64,000 nt of DNA from Pegoplata infirma. Lineage: Eukaryota; Arthropoda; Insecta; Diptera; Anthomyiidae. The position numbers were made by a program, and so were the translations under genes. The notes below the pieces were generated by a model. The model worked only from the letters and a program-made list of their open reading frames with translations, was not told the origin of the DNA and ran no database searches. Below are positions 10,541-23,900 of the stretch, piece by piece. The stretch is from NCBI GenBank assembly GCA_963921195.1, contig OY992541.1:14550644-14614643 (forward strand), read 5' to 3'. The stretch's first letter is position 1, and each line of letters opens with the position of its first letter.

Positions 10541-12729
10541 TTTCTTAACAAATATTATGTTGTTCGTACAATGTTATGTAGTTGGGTACTTTTCTTCACA
10601 ATTGTACTAAAAGAGTTGGTGTTGCAGCTCTGATATTCCAATTGGATTTGTACTCTTTGTGCTTTTGTTTGCAGATTCTTATTAAAATTGAAAATTGGGG
10701 GGTGTTTTTGGTTTTGTTTGATATTTTTGCTTTCGCAGTTTTATATTTTTTTTTTCTTTCTTTTTTTTTCAAAAATAAAGAATAATAAGCGATGATTATG
10801 TAGAAATGTCTACTTAATTCAGTCAATTATGTATTGTGTAAATATGTATTAATGGGTATGGGATTCTGTGTAAATGATATATCTTAATAAACAAATTTTT
10901 AAAAACTTACGATTTTTATGGATGATATTTTCAGTAAAAGAACTAGTGTGTTTTTTAATAAATTGTTTGTTGAAAATTGTTGCTCAGCAAATCGAGACAA
11001 TATTGAAAGCCTTGCTGATGTTGCTTAACGTTAACGTTTGTTCCTTGTTAAGTGGTGGCGTTTCACCAAACGCAAGATTCAAATGCACAGTATTTATCAA
11101 ATTGATTGCTAAATTTTTGATAGAATTTTGTGCTAAGAGGCGATAAATTTCCGTCTATACCAAATTTGAAGTCGACGATGGTTAAGTAGGTTTTTTCACT
11201 GTATATACGGATTGTTCTTTCCTCAGTGTTCATTATATCAGCGGTAAAAAAAGGGGATGTATGTGGGAAAAATCAATCAATGCACTTGATGATCTTCAGT
11301 TGTTGTTTAATTTTCCAGCCCAATGAAAATATGCTTGGTATTTGATGTCGTTGATTTAGGCTTGGTAAAGCAATGCAGATGCAAGAAGGTGCGTCACAAT
11401 GTGCGGGTTGACACCTGCTCTAATTTACCTCAGGTCACATGTATCGCCGGAAAAGCGACCACAACAAAGTTATAAACTTGCACTTTCCTCTAGGGATCGA
11501 TTTTTACAAAAAGGTTTCTGGCGTTAATTAACCTCCTATATAAGGTATTGAGAGGAAAATTAATTTTGTTTCATAATTTTTTCTTTTGTAAAATATATTA
11601 AATATGTTCCAGATTTTGCTGTTTTTTACCTCTTTCTTTAAATAACGAACTTAAAACCTGGGAATCTCCTAATTTGTCACAATTTAAAAGAAATTGTTCA
11701 ATTTAAACGACTTCAATTTTGCAAAACGTGTTTTTTTTTTTTTCTTTTCACTTTTTCAATTTTTGTTAACAAATGGTAATGAGTGTGTGTTTCTGTAAAT
11801 CAAAGAAGAATATGCAATAAGATCTTTTGCAAAACTTGACGATGACAGAAATATTATAAACCTAGATGACAGAAGTGTGAATAAGAAACAGTATGAAGAA
11901 GTGTGAATAAGAAACAAAGGAAAACTACTTCCAATATGCTCTTAAAAAGTTCCTTTAAAAGTTTCTCTCTTTCTATTCATAAAGCTTTTTCAGTGCTGGT
12001 AGCAGGGTGTTTTTTGTTAACATCCACACACAAATTGTACCTAAACTCAAATTTTGCCGTCACTAAAGCTTTTTCACTCGTACTCAGTTTTACAAGCGCT
12101 GGTTGTGTGGGTACTTTTTACCAAAACTCTGACTAAAAAAGTACCCAAATATCAAATGCGTTGTCACTAGTGAAAGCACTCTCTGAATTTGTACTGCAAC
12201 ATGAATTGTTAATTTCGGGTATTATCAATTTAGAGCGTAGAGAGAAAAAATAAATTAAATTTAAAAGAAAAAAACAATGTTTATTTTTCGTATGAAATGC
12301 TGATGTTTCCAGTTTGATTTTACTGTTGTTATGATTTATGGAATAACACGATTCTACTTTACATATATAGAAATATGTTTGAGAATAAAAAAAGAACAAA
12401 AAAACTTACGTTTTTTTTTTTTGCTGGTGGATGAAGAATATACAAATGTGGAAATGTACTAAATTGTTGCAGTTTTTGTTAACGTTCTCTTTTTCCTGCT
12501 TTTGAAAGTTAAACGTTGAGTTCTTTTTAATAAAATACGCAAATTTAATATTTGTTATGTTCAGGCCAATTGCCTAATTTTGCCTTTTCTTTTGAGAATT
12601 TTGCAGCTGACGTTGACTGCGAACAACAACAAGGGCATCAATTTGTCAAAAAATTCTAACCTACAAATTTTGTAAATTCCAATTCATAGATTTTATGACC
12701 AATATTCTGTAATATATAATCTGGATGTA

Positions 12730-14386
12730 CAGTGCCGGTCAAAAAAATAGCACCAATGACAAAATCTCTATTCATCTAATTAAAACAAAATATTATGTGT
12801 GTATTCGCTTAAAGTAAATATGTAATTCTCTTATACTAAGTATATACCCCTTAAATGTTTTTACTTTTTCCAAAAATTGTGGACGGTTCTTTTTTAATGA
12901 TCGATATTTTAAAAAAACTCTGAATCAGTGCAGTCAAAAAAATAGCACCGAATGACGAAATTTCATTAAAAAAATTAATATTGTTTAAATTATTAAAATA
13001 AAAGTGTTAAATACTAAAGGGAGATAGTTTTTATTTATAAAAAAATTAATTCATTACAAAATTTTATGTTTATTTTCATAAAAATAGGACGTGGAAAGCA
13101 TTTCACTCCTCAAAAATATGTTTTTGTAAAAAATATGATTTCTGAACATAAACCATATTCTGAAACAGTAAAATTGGTTGGATGCGCTTATAAAATGATT
13201 GAAAATTCAACAAAATTAACTTTAGAGCTTGAAAAACTTAGTCACAAGCGACGTTTGTCACCATAAGTGGTTAGGTGTTTGTAAAGACAATGGAAGAAGG
13301 CCCCATTTACGGCAGCTCTAGAGCTAAAAAAGGACAGCAAATGCCGAAAATGTTCGTCGAAGATTACAAAACAACAACATTAACGCTTGTAGATTCGGAA
13401 AAGTGCGCCTACCCACACTTAAGCATGCTGCAAGTCGTTTGAAGTTTGCTAACAGTAACTCAGAATGACCAGCTTAAAAGTGGATCAATGTTCTATGGAC
13501 AAATGAATCCATTGTTGTTTTATTTGGAGACATGGGATCACATACCTATGTCAGAAGACCCATAACGCGGATTTCAATCCAAAATTCGAAATAAAAATAA
13601 CTTTAAATGGTGCTTATGGTGTGGGGGATATTTTCTTACTGTGGAGTGGGGTTCACATATTGGACCATGGCTCACATATTGGCCTAGGACAATCGTGGAT
13701 ATACACTTAACGTTTATATCCTCCAGAAAGTAATGTTACTATAAGTTTCTGAGCAAATGACACTAATTTAGGTCTTTTAGCACGTCAATTACACAAAGCA
13801 TAACGGAAAATTGGCAAAAAATTGGTTCTGGACAATAAAGTAATCGTTATGGAATGGCCTGGTCAGTCCCCAGATCTATATCAAATCGATAGTTAATGGA
13901 CGGATATAGAGAAGGGAGTGTCTCGAATACAACCAACTTGTAATGAAGCCCTTTGGGTGGCTGTTCAGCAAATCTGGAACCCAATTTCGAATTAAAGATC
14001 CCAAAATCTCGTGAATTTGGTACAATAACGTTGTACATAGGTAATTGTCAACAATGAGCACTCGACAATTTTTTTTTTAATATTTAAAGATATCACAACA
14101 ATACTGAATTCATAATCCATTCGTTTTTCAAATTTAAGAATTTAATTTTAATACAAAAAGTACTGTGGTGCTATTTTTTTGACTGAGTCTTTTTGAAGTT
14201 TTTTTAAAAACTCTGAAAATTTTTAATGAAATAAAAAACCAAATTAGCCTTTTCTTATGTAATATTGTTTCACACTCTTGTAAGTAACTTATGACACGTT
14301 TGCAGTGACAGAAGTTTAAATTGTTAAAAAAAAACCAACAAAGAAAATTTAGTTTTCTCCTGGTGCTATTTTTTTGACCGCAGCTG
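12730..14386 (+). mobile_element. Decayed Tc1-like transposon with IR/DR ends
   Basis: The ends are near-identical inverted repeats containing GGTCAAAAAAATAGCACCA and are flanked by TA (12728-12729 and 14387-14388). A second copy of the repeat lies inside each end (near 12930 and near 14165), giving the inverted-repeat/direct-repeat layout of some Tc1-like elements. Total 1657 bp, a normal size for the group. The transposase gene is broken by several stops and frameshifts. It lies within the BEL leader. Confidence 0.88.
13066..14040 (+). pseudogene. Tc1-like transposase pseudogene
   Basis: An open stretch at 13066-13266 encodes a helix-turn-helix-like N-terminal part (GRGKHFTPQKYVF, then SEHKPYSETVKLVG), resembling the DNA-binding part of Tc1/Bari-type transposases. 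Further on, in shifting frames, come traces of the catalytic domain: WTNES near 13495 (the catalytic Asp is lost), VWGIFSY near 13620, and a block like 'MEWPGQSPDL' near 13850. Stops and frame changes rule out a working enzyme. Confidence 0.75.
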
Positions 14387-14770
14387 TATGTTGTATGTTT
14401 CCTCTAATGAATATTTGTTACCGTCGTGTTGGTATTTAGATTTTTATGTTGAATATATTGTCAATCTAATTAATTTTAACTGTTCAGTTGTTGAATGCAA
14501 TGAACTCAAAAAAAAAAAAAAAAAGTTGTGCTGTTTTCTTTGCCACTTTCGCTGACACACGTTTCTTTTACTCTCATTTCTTTCAATTCGACAATGCAAG
14601 AAATGTCATCTGTTGTTCTGTAAGAACAGAGTGGTTATGCAGCAATGCAACTATGCATAGTTGGGACCCATGCACTTTCGTAGAATTTCTTTTATATATT
14701 TTTTTTTTTTTAATTAATTAACTATTATTTAATTTTCAAATACTTTAATTAATCCATAAATTCCGGATTC

Positions 14771-14788
14771 AAGTTGTTCGAAGGACCA
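14771..14788 (-). other. BEL/Pao primer-binding site
   Basis: Read on the minus strand, the bases directly after the 5' LTR are TGGTCCTTCGAACAACTT. A leading TGG pairs with the CCA end of a tRNA, as expected for priming of minus-strand DNA. I do not assign the tRNA species. Confidence 0.75.
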
Positions 14789-15448
14789 TGGTTAATTTAC
14801 GAGGTGTAAATTACTGAAAGTTACAGGAGGTTGTAACAACAAAGGAAAGTTACAGGAGGTTGTAACAAAAAAAGGAAATTTGAAGTTCGTGAATAACTTT
14901 ATAAATTTCTTATTGGAAGAAGGGGATCAGAAAACAGGATCTTATTTGTTAAATTCGGGGTGAACCAACAACAAGGGAGAATCAGGGAGTAGATTCTATT
15001 AAGAGTAGTTTGGGGTAAACTATTTATAAACCTGCTCCTTTTAGTTTGGAATAAATTAAAGACAGGGATCTTTTCAACAACGTTATAAACTTACATTTAT
15101 TATACAATTCAAGGGGGTGATATGCTGCTGCTGTCGTCTTTGGCTGCCAGTATAAAAAGAGACCGAGCTTTCTTGACGTTTATATCAAGAAAGTTCGGTT
15201 TCTAACAAACATGGCTGACAAAAAGGCACAGTTTATGATAAATGTCATAAGAAATATAATAATACTAAAAATAGGGGTTATTCTATTCCAATTCATAGAT
15301 GGTAGTTATTAATTACCATTAAATCCAATTAATTAAAGGTAATATACATAACTACTTAATATTAATAAATTTACATTTCATTAAGTTTTACAAAGGGAAT
15401 TCATTATATAATTATAATTTCTATGATAAGTGTAAACTACGTTGAACA
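14789..15448 (-). repeat. BEL/Pao 5' LTR
   Basis: Right-hand copy of the LTR, the same length as the left one with no visible mismatch. It should hold the element's promoter, read on the minus strand. The hairpin and the 29-bp direct repeats recur at the matching positions (hairpin near 15162-15201). Confidence 0.93.
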
Positions 15449-15460
15449 ACTTTTTTGATA

Positions 15461-16512
15461 CACAGAAAAAAATAAATAAAAATTTTGAGTAAATTTTTAA
15501 TACTATTGAGTAAATATTTAATTACTCAATTTTGCACCAGTAAACGATTTAATAGTATTAAGTAAGCTTTTAATAAAAAATTATTAAATGCTTAAAAAAA
15601 ATTTGAGTAAATTATTAATTCACACAATTAAAACCTTACTTAAAATTTTTCAATATTTTTAAGTAACTTTTTAATTGTGTCAAGTAAAAATTTACTCAAA
15701 ATGTATCAATTTATTTTTTAAAAAAGTTTAAAAAGTTTCGAATTTTTTTAAAAAAAAAAAAAAATAGCTTTTTCAAACTTTACCAAATATACTTATGTCT
15801 TCAAGACAAAGGAAAATTTTATAAAGATGATTTCAAACTATCATATACATATACAAAAAACTATAAACTAAATGAGAATTTAAAATACCAAGAGAATAAA
15901 AAAAAATAAAAAAAAATATTAAATTTGTATTAAATTATTTACTCAAATTTTATTTTAAGTTTTTGAGTAAATTTTTAATTGTGTTAATTAAAAAATTACT
16001 CAAATTTGTTTTAAAAATTTAAACAAGTTGTTTAGAGATGGCTCTAAACTAATGACCCGCACTGTGCCCCTATGCAATTGACACCGACTGTATCAACAAC
16101 GGTACATCATAATTCCTCTCATTGGAATTTTGCATTAACATTGTTATTGTTGTTAATTTCTTCTTTATCCATTGTTAAGCATCAATACTTAACAGAAAAG
16201 AAATTAACGACACTCAAGTTTGTGACGTGAAAAGGAACACAACTAACATATAACAAAATCTACAATATTAACCAACAACAACAAACAAGAAGTTTTTTAC
16301 CATACAAAAAGAAACATACAGTGAAATAAATAAATGTACTCTACAAAAATAAATTACAATTACAAACCAAAATACATTTTACATTACAAATAAAGTTAAA
16401 TTTAAAACTAAAAATAAAAAGTGTATTAATTTATTGGACCCAAAGAACAAAAAGGTTTGTCCCTAAACACAAGTGATTACTCAAATTGTTTTTCTCTATA
16501 TTATTTTCTGTG
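15461..16512. mobile_element. AT-rich MITE
   Basis: Inverted ends CACAGAAAAAAATA at the left and the complement of TTATTTTCTGTG at the right, flanked by TA at both sides (15459-15460 and 16513-16514). The interior repeats 'tttgagtaaatttttaat' in both directions, making several nested palindromes. No transposase. TA flanks suggest mobilisation by a Tc1/mariner enzyme. Confidence 0.65.
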
Positions 16513-17640
16513 TAGAAAAAATAACTCAGAATCCAAGTATTTTTCTATAAAAAATGCCTTAGATTCTGAGAATTTTAGAAAAAATATTTTGAGAATTTTA
16601 GAAGAAATATCACAGCTTTTTTAGACTGTTAGATTCCAAACTTGTATAAGAATTTAAAATTTTTTGTATTAATTTAGATTAATTTTATTCAAAAATTTGA
16701 CCTTTGACGTTACATTTGACCTTTAAAATATTATACTTTTTGAAGGTTTATTCTAGCTCGAGGTCATACTTTCCTTTACTTATTTAGACTATAATATTCT
16801 CAAAGAATAATTTTTTGAAAATTATTTTATGATATATTCTCTATACATATCTATTTCTCATAGAATAATTTTTTGAAAATTTTAAAAATAATGACCTCGA
16901 GCTAGAATAACTTATTCTGAATAAACCTGCTCAAAATATTTTTGTATAAATAAATGACTCAGAACCTCAAAATTTTTCTATTTGGATAACGTCTCAGAAT
17001 TATAAACTTTCTCTTTAAGAAAATGACTCTGAAAAATTTCCAAATCAGAAAACTTTTTGTGAATAAACATATCTCAAACCTGACTTATTTTCTATTAGAA
17101 AATTATGTCAGAATCTGGGTCTATTGCTATAAGAAAAATGCTTTAGAAGCCGAAAATTTTTCGAAGAGACATTTTTCAAAATATCAAACATTTAAGTTTT
17201 TTTTTTTATTATTGAAATAAAATTTTTAAAATTTGAAAATGTTTCTATAGAAAAAATCATAATAAAAAAGAGTTGAACACTAAAAAACCTTAACCAATGA
17301 TTCAAATTCGACCTGCAATTCCATGCAAAAAAAAATTTTTGAGCAAAAAAAAAAATTCCACCCCCCCCCCCCCAAACCCAAGAGCTGGATCCGCGCCTGT
17401 TATTATATGGTCGGTCTTGACCGACTATAATTTCTTACTTGTTTTTATTGTGTAAATGTGATGAGGGGTATTAAAAGTTCGGCACAGCCGAAAATAAAAA
17501 TTTTATGTAGCTTTGTTCGTTATTGTATAAAATAAATGCAGTTTAACTATTTTTTTTAATGTATTTATTTACATATCAAGATCGTCTTTCGTTTTAATAT
17601 GAGTTATAAAAAATTGAATTTTAATAAATAAATCGTGTAG
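16513..17640. other. AT-rich gap with repeat remnants
   Basis: It continues the AT-rich degenerate repeat seen before the BEL element. An inverted pair TTCTAGCTCGAGGTCAT / ATGACCTCGAGCTAGAA lies at about 16752 and 16890. A C-run is at about 17341-17353. A mini-me/DINE-like tail, with the hairpin GGTCGGTCTTGACCGAC and the end TTTCTTACTTG, is at 17410-17440. No host gene is seen. Confidence 0.5.
17563..17569 (-). terminator. Candidate Apolpp poly(A) signal
   Basis: AATAAA on the minus strand about 100 bases beyond the Apolpp stop codon. Other AATAAA copies occur nearby (around 17620), so the exact cleavage signal is uncertain. Confidence 0.45.
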
Positions 17641-17664
17641 GGTGGTTAGATTGCTTACATTATA

Positions 17665-17984
17665 CTAAACTTTAGCTTTCTTGTTAGGCACAAAGTTAGA
17701 CGATTTAATAACACATTTATGCTGAGCATGAATACCATGAATGGGTAAACAGCGACAGTCAGTCACAATTTCTGTTTTGAAAAGTGTATCAGCTAGGGAG
17801 GCTGTTATTTGATTAAGCGCTTTCTTTTGCTCCTGTGGTTTGAGTTGTTCAAAGTTCTGTGTGGCAAATACCCAGCCTCCATTGTTTAAAACAAAGTCTG
17901 TGCCCATGTCATTGTGGAACTGTAATTTTGATCGTTTCTTAGCATCTTTACCGTCGATAGTTGCAACTAAACGAGAATTGAAAC
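17665..17984 (-). CDS. Apolpp: Apolpp terminal exon
   Basis: 320 bp from acceptor CCCACAG to the stop codon (17665-17667). It encodes FNSRLVATIDGKDAKKRSK and onward, with several Cys residues (TDCRCLPIHG, HKC), ending in KKAKV. Phase joins correctly to the preceding exon. Confidence 0.92.
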
Positions 17985-20900
17985 CTGTGGGAAAAGTTAT
18001 AGAGAGAAAATTATAACATTGGAATTTAATGATTGTAATTCATAAGATATACATACCAACAAGTTTTTCAGGGGCAACACCTTCCAGTGACATATCTCTA
18101 ACAGGTGCTATAACGTGTAGTAAAGCCGCATCGAATTGAGTTACTGCGCCAATCAGATGAGCTCGGACATATTTCAACTGGAGAAGAAAATCTTAAATAA
18201 AAACATATGCCTAATATAAAAAATTTGGGTGCAACAACATACCATATTATCGTATTCCAAATTATTGCTACGGACTGCCACAATACTCTTTGCAGCTCCA
18301 GCACGGAAAGGATAGTTTAAAGACATGCGGAATGCTATTTCATCGGATTGTGGTACTAAACTCTTTATGAACCCTTCCAAAACTTCGAACACATCAAGCA
18401 CTTTCTTTTCGGTAATCATTTGAGAAATGCTTGATTCAAATATGGGCTTTGGACCGTTCAATTTAACATCAGCCAGGTTACCTTGATAGTTTAGCTTTCC
18501 ATTATCGCTGGTCAAGATAGCTGGGTAGCGTTGATTTGCACTGTAGGCAATAATTCCAACTTGTACATCGGTGAAGCCACGGGCTTTCAGGCTATCACGG
18601 ACCTCAGTTACGGCTGGAGCGACCAAATTATGCATTATGGTAGGTGATACCTCCATGTCGACCACAAAAACAATATCAGCTTTGTTAGTGGGCACCTTCA
18701 AAGTAAATTCATCACCGATTTCTCGCTGACCGGCTGCTCCAGGGCATTTCAGGCAACGCTTAGGCAAGAAAACAAACAATTCTTCCAATTTCAAAGCAGA
18801 AGCATACGCTGTAGCTATTAAACAAGCAGCAGATTCCTTTTCTCTTTCTGCAGCAACCAATACAGATTGATCACAAGCATTACGATATGGTTTAGAGTCC
18901 ATAAAAAGATAACCAACTGCTAGGGAAGAATCCAAACCAAATAGTTCATTGCAAATGTCAGACCGTTTAATAGAAGCGTCTCCAACAGTTTGATCAACAG
19001 TAACGGGATTGCATTTTCCTAGGCCATAACCGTTTACGAAAATTGCTGCATCACCAGCAACACTACCATCAATTTGTACAAAGTCATCATATGGTTCGGC
19101 ATTGCCATTACCCAACAAACCGCGCACCTTGCTGGTGTAGAAACCATTAACATCAACATGGCAGACCTTTAGGTCTGTTGTGCACATAACACGTACACCA
19201 TATTCCGATACCATAAAAACGGTGTAAAACATACGCCAAGAGTGCATTCCATTTTCATGTTGGGGGAATTCGACAGCATTACCATTCACTTTTAAGACAC
19301 CACCATCGCTAATTTCCATAAATTGACCTTCACGGTCGGTTAAGAATATTGATTTAGTTTTGCCATTATTTACTTGAGCTATAACAGTGAAATTATTGTC
19401 GACAGAGTCTTGAGCTAAAATAAACTTGCAACTGCCAGTGAAACTAATATGTTGACCATCAAATGTAAAAACATGACGACCATCGGCCAAGTGGCCCTTA
19501 AGGTCGAAGTCATGGAAGAAGAGCCACGACTTCCAATGGTCTTTGCTAAACCAATTTTCCCAGTCTTCGTTGATGAGGAAATTGAATACGCTAAATCGGA
19601 ATGCTAACAGTGCTGGTACTCGGCTGAACAAGTCCGTTGGTATGGGTACAGTCGTAAACATGTCACTTAATGAAAAACTGGCAATGCTGGCACCAGTAGG
19701 AGCTGCTATTTCTAAACTAGCCCAAATGGAACGAACTGCCCTCACAAACATTTTGACAAGCTCTTCAACAACCTTTTCATCATCGATCGGTTGGTGTTTT
19801 AGTTTAGCTACCACATAATCATGAGCCTTGCTAAGGAAGTCACTTGTTTCTGGGGTAAGTGGCAAAACGTGTAATTGCTCAAAAGCGTTATTGACAAATT
19901 CTAATGCTTTATCACCTAACTTCAAATGTTTAATTGCTTCATCCAATTCCGATCTTACAGCATCGAATGTTGGCAATTTAGCGAAATATTCTATCCACTC
20001 ATTTGCCATTTCTTCGACAGATGTAGCTAATACTTTATATAATTCTTGCAAAGCTTCACTGACTGGTTTCAATGCATCAGTAACGGCTTTGCCGTAAGTT
20101 TTTAAAGCTGGTTCGTACTTTTTCAAGACCTCTAAGACCGTTTGGAAAGCTTTCGAGTAAAAACTAACAATTTCGATGTGAAGTTCACGTAAAATCTTGG
20201 AAGAACTAGCAGTGAATTCTTCCCAAGCTGGAATAATCGTTTCCTTAAGAATGCCTCGGAATTTCTCAAAAAGTGATAAAAATGAGGCATGCATTTTTTC
20301 ATAAGTTTCACTCCACAATTTGGTTAGTTCTCCAGCTAGCTTAGAGAATTTGGCGTAAAGAGTTTGTCTAATATTGTAAAGGAAAGAAAAAGTTTGTGAA
20401 TAAGCATTCTTATACTTCCAATATCTAGAACAGAAACTGCTATTGTTTTTTACTTACAAAGTCTCTGAAATTTGTTTCATGGCCGGATCATTTTCTAATT
20501 CTTTAACAATTTGATTAAGATCACTTTGATAGCTGTTCTTCAAGTTACTAAAATCGGGAACACTTTCCTTGGAGAGCTGCATTTGACGATCGGTAATTTG
20601 TTGAAGTTTTTCAAAACGTTGCTTAATCAGTTCACGAGTCTTTTCCGCTTCCTCTTTCGTTTCATTTTCAAGTACAGTCTAAAATAAACCAATATTACGA
20701 TTTCAGTATCAATAAATTAAAAAAAGTCTGCGCAATTTGTACTTACCATAAACTCTTTAACATCGGCTTCATTGGTGTTATACGATGTTTGTAAGAAATT
20801 TGGAGCATCTAATCCTACGCGGCCACTAATTAATTCTTTACCAGCACCTTCGACTTGGAACTTAAATTCCTTGCCAACCTTTATTTCACACTGGGCAGTA

Positions 20901-23900
20901 AACAATCCTTGGCGATTTAATACAAATTTTGCCGCAGTTGGTTGTAATTCGGCATTAATTTCAACTGGCTTTTTACCCATTACTTGCAGATGAGCATTAA
21001 ACGTTGACATTAACTTTTGTTTGTTGAAATCGCCAATGAGCTTAATCACTTCTTCGTTGAGAGTATAAACAAGAATTTCAGCGTGTTCTTTGCTACCAAA
21101 TACAAATGCGGATGCTTTCAGGTCTGAAGTACTGGAACTTAAGTCTACACCAGAGCTGAACTCTTGTCGTTCGGTGTTCAAACCAGTATGACTATTTAGA
21201 GTAAATTCAAACCCTAAGCCAGTGGAACCTAATACCTGAGTTGAGGTAATGTTAAATCCATGGTCAGATTTGATGTTTTCCAAATGGCTGCTAGCAATAA
21301 CCTTTTGTTCGGGTAATTTAAATATATCAAATATAACTTCAGCATTTATTGTATGCTTTTCACGATTTGCATCTAATTTACCTGATACTTCAAGTGGTCT
21401 AATTGAAGGGTGTTCTAATTTCAAAAGACCAATGGCATTAACAGCAACGTGGTCAATACCAGTGATATCAGCTTGAGCTAAGAATCTAGTTACGTCTTCT
21501 GGCTTTCTAGTCTTGTCTACATAGAAGGCAAAGGAATTTTCATAGTGACCAAATATCTGACCATTTGAAGGGTATTTTTGATGGGCTTCCAACAAAATTT
21601 CACGTGATGGTATTGTCAATTGCACTTTAGAATTTGTAGGTTGGATGTTGACCAACAAATTATACTTCATGTTGTTATTTGAATTAATACTGGAGTCTAA
21701 ACTGTATTGGAATTTGAAGCCTTCGCGAACATTCTTTGACTTTAACTCAAATTCGTAGGGGAATCCAAGTTCTCGTAAATCTACCAAGACCAAAACAGAA
21801 TGTATGGACGATTCGTCCCTTGTTAAATCAGTTGAAGCCAATATTTGAACATTTGTGCACTGTTTCTTTTCTTCACATACAGAGAGTTTTATATTGAATT
21901 CCTTGTTAGTAATTTTTAAAGTTGAAACGCCATTTTTGGGACCGAAGTTTCCATTGAAAGTGTAGGAGAAACCAAATTCCTTGTCTGTGTTCATTTCATA
22001 GACTTGCCGTGTTAAACGGAAATTTGTATTTTGGTTACTACCCTTATATTGTATTTGTCCTTGACCTTCAAGAATATGTTTATTGTTTTCTTTTTTCAGC
22101 GCACACGTAGCAGAACCTGTAAATATGGCACCCTGCGCATTCTTTAATTGCAAGGATAATGCTTTTCCCTGAGTTCTTACATCCAAATCGTAGTTGTCTA
22201 ATTTTAATTTTGCTGAGTTCCACTGAGCAATAACATAAAAATCATCTACAGCATTATACGATGCTTCTCCATTGAAAGTGAAGTCCAAGTCAATTACATT
22301 TGACAACTCCATTGTCACCTGGGCCTTACGACGGCCCAAAAGCTGAACTATTGATGTCAATCTTATTGGTTTTCCATTAGGCAATATTACAGACATCTGA
22401 ATACCCTTTTTGTGGCTTGCACGGTATATAGCAGAATCAAGATTGTAAGAGTGTTCATTATGTTTTACTATCATATTCAAATTATATGTATCTGGGTCGG
22501 ATGCTTTTGCCTCGACCTCAACGATAACACTTTTAGCTCCTTCAAAGCTGCTGGTAACAGTTAAACGATTAGTAACCAGTTCTTTGCCCCGATATGCTAA
22601 GTCATTTGATGTCTTAACAAATTTATCAGCATGCTTAAAGGTAAATTCATGTTTAACTGAGCCGATGGCAGTGTTGCCGTTGAATGAACCCTGATGGTCG
22701 CGTTGATAAGACCCATCAATTTCTATTGGTGACTGTATTTTATGGGTGTCGAAGTTAAAATAGTAAGTGCCTTTAGTTTCGGAGCTTTGCAGTTTTGTGG
22801 TAAGTTTAATAAATTGTTCACTGCCGGCCTTTTCGTGGACAAATATTTCGAAAACATAATTGCCACCGTGTGTTTGTGGCTGCATAAACTGGCCGTTAGA
22901 AGTAAAATCGATAGTTTTAATTGATGTTTGTGGTAATTGTATGCCTGAATGCAGTTCATATTTTATGGACGAGCCTTTTTCACCGACTTTGTAGTTACCG
23001 TTTACATTAACATTAATTTTATCACCACATTTGCCTCCCACGGAGAAAATAGCATGATGGGAAGAGTATTCGTCAACAAGGAGAGTAAATTCAATTGGTG
23101 ATTGAACTAAATCACCTTTCAAAAATACAGCAAGGTCAACCATTTTATTTTGTCCTTTGGGTAAATTTTTAATATGCCAATCACCTTCAATTTTGAGGTT
23201 TTCAAAGTTAGTGTAAACCAATTGTGATGTTACTGAAAATTCTTTGGCCTTTATATTGAATTTCTCCAATTTACCAGACAACGTAACTGAACGTTTATTG
23301 CCGCCATTGGGTAACTGGTCTTCTATTTGTACTTCCATGTTACCCTGAGCAATACCGGTTTTTGCATTGGTAATTACCTTACGCGTAACTGAACCGGAAA
23401 CAATTCGACCTTCTGGACAAGTTAAAGTAAATGCCGATTGTACCTCACCATTTAAACGCCAATCGCCTTTAACAAAAACATTTGCATCGAAAGACACCTT
23501 TTTCTGAGCGACTACCACATTTTTGGTATTAAATTTAAGTTTGTCCATAATATTTTCAGACTTAACATAAAGTTTTTGTTCTCCATCCAATACCACTGTA
23601 GCTTCGACATCATATTTTGGGTGTTGTATTTGGAACTTCGAAGTCAATTCGATTTTATGTTTAGGATCAGTCTTAAGGGTTTCCACCAAAACTGTAAATT
23701 CACCCTTGCCAGCTTTAAGCAATTTGAAATCTCCTCGGCCTGTTATAACATTTTTAACAACAACATTAAATTTGCCAGATGTAACTTTATCTTGAGGATG
23801 TTGTGTATCAGCTGATACTTTCAAGAGTTCCGCATTGTCACGAGTTAGTTTAAATTCAGAAGTAGTTTTCTCTGGTGCTCCAAATACTTTCAAAATCCAC

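Larger units (their letters stand above)
7745..14788 (-). other. Long BEL/Pao leader region
   Basis: About 7 kb between the primer-binding site and the gag start, against a few hundred bases in typical elements. It holds a hAT-type MITE (8389-9078), diverged internal duplications (about 9230-10540), a dead Tc1-like element (12730-14386) and unassigned AT-rich sequence. A GC-richer patch lies at 11280-11470. No env-like ORF is seen; the short ORFs present do not resemble any family. Confidence 0.6.
1112..15448 (-). mobile_element. Complete BEL/Pao LTR retrotransposon, 14.3 kb
   Basis: Two 660-bp direct repeats beginning TG and ending CA (1112-1771 and 14789-15448) bound the element. The 5-bp target duplication ACTTT lies at 1107-1111 and 15449-15453; five bases is the usual duplication for BEL/Pao elements. 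The coding strand is minus, so the 5' LTR is the right-hand copy. The inner parts are a TGG-starting primer-binding site beside the 5' LTR, a single gag-pol ORF at 2462-7744, and a short zinc-knuckle ORF between pol and the 3' LTR. I found no difference between the LTRs by eye, so the insertion is recent. The size is about twice that usual for the family because the leader between 7745 and 14788 is very long and contains two DNA transposons. Confidence 0.93.

Noticed and set aside
10582..11146. Overlapping ORFs of 67-90 codons in the BEL leader
   Set aside because: They are low-complexity AT-rich frames without domains; expected by chance.
19543..20097. Plus-strand ORFs within the Apolpp gene
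   Set aside because: They are antisense shadows of well-supported Apolpp exons; the same holds for those at 20772, 21249, 25452 and 26163.
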